NCBI GenBank assembly: GCA_964526905.1
Contig: CAZGMN010000133.1
Location: forward strand, 1 to 8,787
Length of the DNA stretch: 8,787 bases
Source: CAZGMN01 sp964526905
Lineage (GTDB): Bacteria > Acidobacteriota > Aminicenantia > Aminicenantales > Aminicenantaceae
Reading direction: 5' to 3'
Part shown: one piece after another, positions 4,708 through 8,787 of the stretch
Layout of the letters: the number at the start of each line of letters is the position of its first letter
How positions within the stretch are numbered: the first letter of the stretch is position 1
Made by a program: the position numbers and the translations under genes
The notes under the pieces: model-generated
Told to the model about the DNA's origin: nothing
Databases searched by the model: none
The model's input: only the letters and a program-made list of their open reading frames with translations

Positions 4708-7026
4708 TTAGCGGCGGGAAAGCCTGATGAGGCTTTTCGTGCTTTTTATCTTATTCAAGGCATAGGCGATCTGGCCAATTGAAATTGATTCGTCATTGGG
4801 CGAGTAATTCACAGACCTCAAAACCCTAAATCCTTTTTCCTCCAGAATTCTTGTAGCCTTATGAAGCAACCTCTTGTTCAGGAAGACTCCGCCGACAAGA
4901 ACCAGTGTGTCAATGCCATACTCTTTTCTCGCTTTTTCTGCCATAAAAAATATGACTTGAGCCAAGGTGCCATGGAATTTTTCTGAGATTGTGGAGAGTG
5001 GAACTTTTTGTTCCAGGTCTTTAAGAATTGACTTTATCGTCTGAACAAATGAAATCTGGAATGGCGGCGAAGAACCTTCTAATGAATAACTATAGCTTCC
5101 TGCCGGCTCCTTTCGGGCGATCGCTTCCAATCTCATCGGGGCCTCCGCCTCATACTCGACTTCCAAAGGGGAAAGGCCGAGTAGAAACGAAACAGCGTCA
5201 AAGAGCCTTCCGCAGCTTGAGGTAAGAGGGCTGTTGACCTTCTGCTCGACCATGGTCATTACCCCCCTTAGTTTCTGCCGGCCCACTTTCTCTAGAGCTT
5301 CGACTCTCGGAATCTGTCTGCCATAGGCATCCATCAGGTAAGACACGGCCATTCGCCAGGGCTGTTTTGAGGCCAGATCTCCGCCAGGCAGGGCAACAGG
5401 CTTGAAATGAGCAAGCCTTTGGAAGGATGAATAGTCGGCAAGAAGAAACTCCCCGCCCCAGGCCGACCCGTCCTCTCCATAGCCGTAGCCGTCAAAGGCA
5501 ACTCCCAGAACCTTTTTTTGGGGTACGATTCTGTGTTCGAGAAGAGGAGCCAGGACATGAGCGAAATGATGTTGAACTTGAAGATGAGGGAGGCCTGATT
5601 TCCGGGCGTGCCTTGTGGTCTGGAAGTTAGGGTGTAAATCTGATACAACAAGCTCGGGCCTGACTTCGAAGAGCCTGCAGAGATGGCGGATCGTTTCTTG
5701 GAAGTATTTGTAATTCTGGAATTCATCAAGGTCTCCCAGGAACTGGCTGGTTATCACGTAGCCTTTTTTATAGACAGAAATTGTGTCCTTGAGCTCTCCT
5801 CCAAGGGCCAGGATATGATGCGGAGATTCCAGCTCTTGAGGAATTCTCTGCGGATAGGGGACATATCCCCGGGCACGCCTCAAAAAAAGAGGCTGCATAT
5901 CCACAACCTTGAGCACTGAATCATCGGCTCTGGTCTCGATGGGACGGTTGTGGGTTAAAATGTAATGGCAGAGCTCCCTGATTCCTTCTTGCTCATCTTT
6001 GATGATTGGGGCGTCTTTCCTGTTGGAACTCGTGGCCACAATGAGGTCGATGTTGCTCAAGAGGAGATGATGAAGGGGTGTGTAAGGAAGCATGAATCCT
6101 ATTTCATCAAGGAAAGGAGCGACGCCTTTGATCTCTCTCTTTTTCTTTAAGAGGACAATGGGCCGGCGGGCGGAAACGAGCATTTGCTTTTCTTCAGGGC
6201 TGATGAAGGCATATTTCTCTATAGTTTTGAGGTCTCGAGCCATGAGAGCAAAAGGCTTTGTCTGCCGCTCTTTAATTCTTCTCAAGCTCAGGACAGCCTT
6301 ATGATTCAGAGCGTCACAGACGAGATGAAAGCCTCCGATTCCCTTCACGGCCAAGATTTTTCCTTTTTTTATCAAGGATTGGGCTTTGCTCACTCCTCCT
6401 TCAATCTTTTTTCCTGTCCTGGTTTCGACCAGCTTTATTTGGGGGCCGCAGACTGGACAGGCGATGGGCTGGGCATGGTATCTTCTGTCAAGAGGATTTG
6501 TGTATTCAGTTCGGCACTCCCGGCACATGATAAAGTCAGACATGGTGGTTTTTTTCCGGTCGTAGGGAAGAGATTTGACAATTGTATAGCGGGGTCCGCA
6601 ATCTGTGCAGTTGATGAACGGGTAATTAAACCTTCTGTCAGAGGGATTCAGCATTTCCTTACAGCAGTTATCGCAGACATAAATGTCAGGAGAGATGAAG
6701 ACAAAGCTTTTTTCCTGCTTTGAGGGTTTGATAATGAAATCCCGAAGATTCTGGAAGGCAGAGGTCTCCAATCTGATTTTTTCTATCTGTGAAAGAGGAG
6801 GTTTTGTTTCTTTTAAAGCTTTGAGAAAATCTTTGAAGTCTGTTTTATCCTTGGTCTCAAGGTGGAATTCAACCCCAAAGCCGATATTCTTCACCCAACC
6901 TTTGTATCGGAATTTATGGGCCAGACGGTAGATAAAAGGCCTGAATCCGACTCCCTGGACGACTCCAAAGACAACAACCCTGATTGCTGAGCCTTTTTTC
7001 CCGCCTTTCTTATCCAATGTTTTCAT
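4708..7026 (-). CDS. hypF: Carbamoyltransferase HypF, NiFe-hydrogenase maturation
   Basis: HypF converts carbamoyl phosphate and ATP to carbamoyl-adenylate and passes the carbamoyl group to the C-terminal cysteine of HypE, the source of the cyanide ligands of the NiFe active site. All domains are present in order in a full-length, 772-residue protein. The acylphosphatase domain (about 14-100) has GVVQGVGFRPF with R29 and N47. Two zinc fingers have C118/C121 with C140/C143 and C168/C171 with C190/C193, each with 18 residues between pairs. The YrdC-like domain (about 210-390) has KPFALM, LPYTPLHHLL and ADDSV. The Kae1-like domain (about 400-760) has HHFAH (H486, H490), FDGYGYGEDG and VGGVFLN. 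The usual NDGG near the C-terminus reads NDES (D745 retained). It is the last gene of a probable three-gene operon, 43 bases after queH; no hypABCDE or hydrogenase gene is within the window. The start codon lacks a clear Shine-Dalgarno. The call is very firm. Confidence 0.97.
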   Translation of the reverse strand: MKTLDKKGGKKGSAIRVVVFGVVQGVGFRPFIYRLAHKFRYKGWVKNIGFGVEFHLETKDKTDFKDFLKALKETKPPLSQIEKIRLETSAFQNLRDFIIKPSKQEKSFVFISPDIYVCDNCCKEMLNPSDRRFNYPFINCTDCGPRYTIVKSLPYDRKKTTMSDFIMCRECRTEYTNPLDRRYHAQPIACPVCGPQIKLVETRTGKKIEGGVSKAQSLIKKGKILAVKGIGGFHLVCDALNHKAVLSLRRIKERQTKPFALMARDLKTIEKYAFISPEEKQMLVSARRPIVLLKKKREIKGVAPFLDEIGFMLPYTPLHHLLLSNIDLIVATSSNRKDAPIIKDEQEGIRELCHYILTHNRPIETRADDSVLKVVDMQPLFLRRARGYVPYPQRIPQELESPHHILALGGELKDTISVYKKGYVITSQFLGDLDEFQNYKYFQETIRHLCRLFEVRPELVVSDLHPNFQTTRHARKSGLPHLQVQHHFAHVLAPLLEHRIVPQKKVLGVAFDGYGYGEDGSAWGGEFLLADYSSFQRLAHFKPVALPGGDLASKQPWRMAVSYLMDAYGRQIPRVEALEKVGRQKLRGVMTMVEQKVNSPLTSSCGRLFDAVSFLLGLSPLEVEYEAEAPMRLEAIARKEPAGSYSYSLEGSSPPFQISFVQTIKSILKDLEQKVPLSTISEKFHGTLAQVIFFMAEKARKEYGIDTLVLVGGVFLNKRLLHKATRILEEKGFRVLRSVNYSPNDESISIGQIAYALNKIKSTKSLIRLSRR
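4719..4747 (+). terminator. Possible intrinsic terminator for the zinc-ribbon gene inside the end of hypF
   Basis: AAAGCC (4719-4724) and GGCTTT (4731-4736) form a 6-bp stem with loop TGATGA. After it come a T, CGTGC and then TTTTT (4743-4747), in + orientation. It lies in the last codons of the convergent hypF gene. A weaker 4-bp hairpin with a downstream T6 run (4689-4709) precedes it. The interrupted T-tract makes this only a moderate candidate. Confidence 0.35.
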
Positions 7027-7069
7027 TTAAATTCTCAAAAGCATCTGCAAATCCCTGGTATGAATGGAA

Positions 7070-7621
7070 TCATCTTCTATCACGACTTTTTTTACTATAC
7101 ACACAGCCGCAGTAGTTCTGGCGATAAAGACCGTGCTCTTTGCTCAATTCGATGCTTTTTTTGAAGCCGTCTTTCTTTTTGAAGTCAGCCTCTAAGAATT
7201 TTATTCCATAGCGGCTGGCAAACATTCTTCCCATCCGGTTCAGAGATTCAGCCTTTTTCCAAGGGCTGAGACTCATGACCGTAGTGAAAATTTCAAGGCC
7301 GAGCTGAGAGGCTTTCCTGGCTGTTCTTTCCAACCGAACAGCATAGCAGACATCGCACCTTCGTCCCTTTTCAGGCTCCTCCTTGAATTTTTGAGTGATC
7401 GCCAGCCATCGCTCATCATCATAAATTTCTTCATAAAGCTTGATCTCAAGAGTTTGGGCGACTTTTCTTGTCTCATTCAGCCTTAAATCATATTCTTGGC
7501 GAGGATGGATATTGGGATTGTAGAAATATCCGTAGACATCGTAGTCTTTGCGCAGAAGATTCAAGACATAGAGAGCATCTGGAGCGCAGCAGAGATGAAC
7601 AAGCATTTTAGGTTTATTCAT
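7070..7621 (-). CDS. queH: Epoxyqueuosine reductase QueH
   Basis: QueH (formerly DUF208) performs the last step of queuosine synthesis, reducing epoxyqueuosine to queuosine at position 34 of tRNAs with GUN anticodons. It replaces the unrelated cobalamin-dependent QueG in many anaerobes. The 183-residue length is normal. Diagnostic features are HLCCAPD near the N-terminus (C11, C12, D15), RRCDVCYAVRL (C89, C92), TTVMSLSPWK at about 113-122, and the C-terminal YCGCVYS (C171, C173). In the family the first four cysteines hold a [4Fe-4S] cluster and a further Asp/Cys pair binds a second iron. It lies 50 bases after the coiled-coil gene and 43 before hypF on the same strand. No other queuosine gene (queC, queD, queE, queA, tgt) is in the window, so this bacterium either has them elsewhere or salvages precursor. 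No Shine-Dalgarno is visible before the ATG. Confidence 0.95.
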   Translation of the reverse strand: MNKPKMLVHLCCAPDALYVLNLLRKDYDVYGYFYNPNIHPRQEYDLRLNETRKVAQTLEIKLYEEIYDDERWLAITQKFKEEPEKGRRCDVCYAVRLERTARKASQLGLEIFTTVMSLSPWKKAESLNRMGRMFASRYGIKFLEADFKKKDGFKKSIELSKEHGLYRQNYCGCVYSKKSRDRR

Positions 7622-7671
7622 GGTTTTATTTTAATCTGGAAGAGAACCGAGAGCAAATGAGTTCTGCTCAG

Positions 7672-8712
7672 CTATAAATTCTGAATTTGCCTTTCTATCT
7701 CTCGAATTCTTTTGTCGGCCTTGTCGATTTGGGAATAATTGGAACCGAAGAGCTCGTGGTCGATTCTGAGCTCATTGATGAGTTTTCCAAGGCTTGCGAA
7801 GAGAGGGTCTTCTTGCCTGACAATCTCCTTGAGCTTCTCCTGAATCTTTTCCTTATTTTTTTCCCACGCTTCGATTTCCTTCAGGTAGATATGTCTTTTC
7901 TCCTCCTTTGCTTTTTCTGTCTCTTTCACTTTCGTCTCATAGCCTTCTATGATTTCTTGAAGAGCTGCTTTTTCTTTTGCAATTCCTGTTTTTTCTTTCC
8001 TGAGTTGACGAATCTCTTTGAGAATGGCCTTCTTTGTCTCATCCTGAACTTTTATTTTTTGTTCAATCTCTGCTCTTTTAATTTCTTTCTTCTCTTCACC
8101 AAGCTTATGATTATTCTCGAGTTGTTTGGCTTTCTTATCCACCGCCTTCATGTTTATTTTTAAAGCTTCGAATTCCTCTTTCTTTTCTAAGATATCGAGT
8201 TTTTTTTGTCTGCGATTTTCATCGATCTCAGCCAGTTTTTTTCTTTGATGCCTAATTTTTGCCTGCTGTTTTTTGACCTCATCATCAAATTTATGGTCGC
8301 TTTCTATGAGTTCGCCGGCGAACATTTCTGTTTTCGTCTCTATTTCCTCCAGTCTTTTCTGGAAGCGGAATCTGTTTTTTTCCAGATTCTTTAGGTTTCT
8401 TTCGATTTTTTTGCTTTTTTCAAGTCTGATACCTTCCCTCCAGGATTTTTTCCCCAACTCTCCTATCAGCTCGTCTTTTTTCTTCTTTTCTTTCTTGAGC
8501 CTAACTTGGAGCTGGATTTTAATCAATTTTCTTTTTGTTTTGAAAAAAAATAAATTCAACTTCTGCCTTAGGTCCTTGTCCCTGAGAAAGATGAAAGCAA
8601 CGAGGAGCATGATGATGCAGAGCAGAAACCAAAAAAGCCAATAGGGGAGTCCGGCTCTTGTCTTTTCGGCCAGTCGTTGAAAGCGAAAAAAAGCGATGAA
8701 GAAATTGAACAT
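7672..8712 (-). CDS. Membrane-anchored long coiled-coil protein of unknown function
   Basis: A 346-residue protein with a short basic N-terminus, one hydrophobic helix at about 24-43, and then an almost unbroken, very Lys/Glu-rich heptad region from about 62 to 300. Around residues 80-96 the motif ELIGELGKKSWREGIR interrupts the simple pattern and may be a conserved helical knob. The last 45 residues are less charged (DPLFASLGKLINEL, then HELFGSNYSQIDKADKRI) and look like a small helical end domain. It resembles coiled-coil scaffolds or tethers in general shape, with no catalytic motif. Which side of the membrane the coiled coil occupies is uncertain; basic residues flank the helix on both sides. 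It is the first gene of the presumed operon with queH and hypF, behind a good promoter, and has no Shine-Dalgarno. The complementary strand shows long Phe/Leu/Ser-rich open frames that merely mirror the Lys/Glu codons. Confidence 0.85.
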   Translation of the reverse strand: MFNFFIAFFRFQRLAEKTRAGLPYWLFWFLLCIIMLLVAFIFLRDKDLRQKLNLFFFKTKRKLIKIQLQVRLKKEKKKKDELIGELGKKSWREGIRLEKSKKIERNLKNLEKNRFRFQKRLEEIETKTEMFAGELIESDHKFDDEVKKQQAKIRHQRKKLAEIDENRRQKKLDILEKKEEFEALKINMKAVDKKAKQLENNHKLGEEKKEIKRAEIEQKIKVQDETKKAILKEIRQLRKEKTGIAKEKAALQEIIEGYETKVKETEKAKEEKRHIYLKEIEAWEKNKEKIQEKLKEIVRQEDPLFASLGKLINELRIDHELFGSNYSQIDKADKRIREIERQIQNL

Positions 8713-8735
8713 TGTCGGTTGTTAATATTTGTTCT

Positions 8736-8764
8736 ATTTCATCTATTTATATTTTTTTTGTCAA
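8736..8764 (-). promoter_or_regulatory. Sigma70-type promoter of the coiled-coil/queH/hypF operon
   Basis: On the - strand a perfect TTGACA (8764-8759) is followed, after 17 bases rich in A and T, by TGAAAT (8741-8736), a four-of-six match to the -10 consensus. Transcription would start near 8728-8730, about 17 bases before the ATG at 8712. The short leader contains no Shine-Dalgarno sequence. Confidence 0.65.
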
Positions 8765-8787
8765 TATTTTCTTGAATCCAATTAGAC

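Noticed and set aside
6184..6723. 179-codon + strand open frame within hypF
   Set aside because: It lies wholly antisense to the zinc-finger and YrdC-like parts of a clearly intact hypF and shows no recognisable domain.
7687..8644. Long + strand open frames rich in Phe, Leu and Ser opposite the coiled-coil gene
   Set aside because: They are the mirror of Lys/Glu codons on the - strand, have biased low-complexity composition, overlap one another, and match no recognisable family.
1..8787. tRNA or rRNA genes, CRISPR arrays, insertion sequences or attachment sites
   Set aside because: No cloverleaf-like segment, regular repeat array, transposase/integrase frame or terminal inverted repeat was seen on reading both strands by eye.

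Overview
The window looks like a chromosomal segment of an anaerobic or facultatively anaerobic, probably Gram-negative bacterium. The taxon is inferred from gene content, not proven. A HypF hydrogenase-maturation protein, an iron-sulfur QueH, a YfhL-type 2[4Fe-4S] ferredoxin and a large FHA-GAF-cyclase are a combination I would expect in Acidobacteriota/Aminicenantota-like or deltaproteobacteria-like lineages. Base composition by eye is moderately AT-rich (not computed). I see no transposase, integrase, CRISPR array, rRNA or tRNA.

Left half, all on the + strand. The window opens inside a signalling gene whose frame is open to the left edge. The first 15 codons look like the last strands of an FHA domain, followed by a linker, a GAF domain and a class III nucleotide cyclase domain. 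After a 153-base gap containing a possible long-range stem comes a single-pass membrane protein with TPR-like helices. A clear sigma70-type promoter (TTGAAA, 16 bases, TATAAT) and a strong Shine-Dalgarno then lead into a YfhL-type ferredoxin, closed by a textbook intrinsic terminator. Only nine bases past the terminator's T-run starts an EGY-like site-2 (M50) membrane protease. A 292-base AT-rich non-coding stretch follows. It holds two TGTGGAAAA boxes one helical turn apart, an inverted repeat, and a hairpin whose loop can pair upstream as a pseudoknot. It ends at a gene of unknown function combining a short helical/aromatic module, a zinc ribbon and a membrane domain.

Right half, all on the - strand and convergent with the left. 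Reading from right to left, a promoter with a perfect TTGACA -35 box drives a membrane-anchored coiled-coil protein of unknown function, then queH (queuosine biosynthesis) and hypF (cyanide-ligand synthesis for NiFe hydrogenase). The gaps are 50 and 43 bases, so this is probably one operon. None of the three genes has a convincing Shine-Dalgarno. hypF ends 30 bases from the end of the + strand zinc-ribbon gene.

No complete new system can be demonstrated. The strongest leads are the structured leader before the zinc-ribbon membrane gene, that gene itself, and the unexplained coiled-coil/queH/hypF operon.
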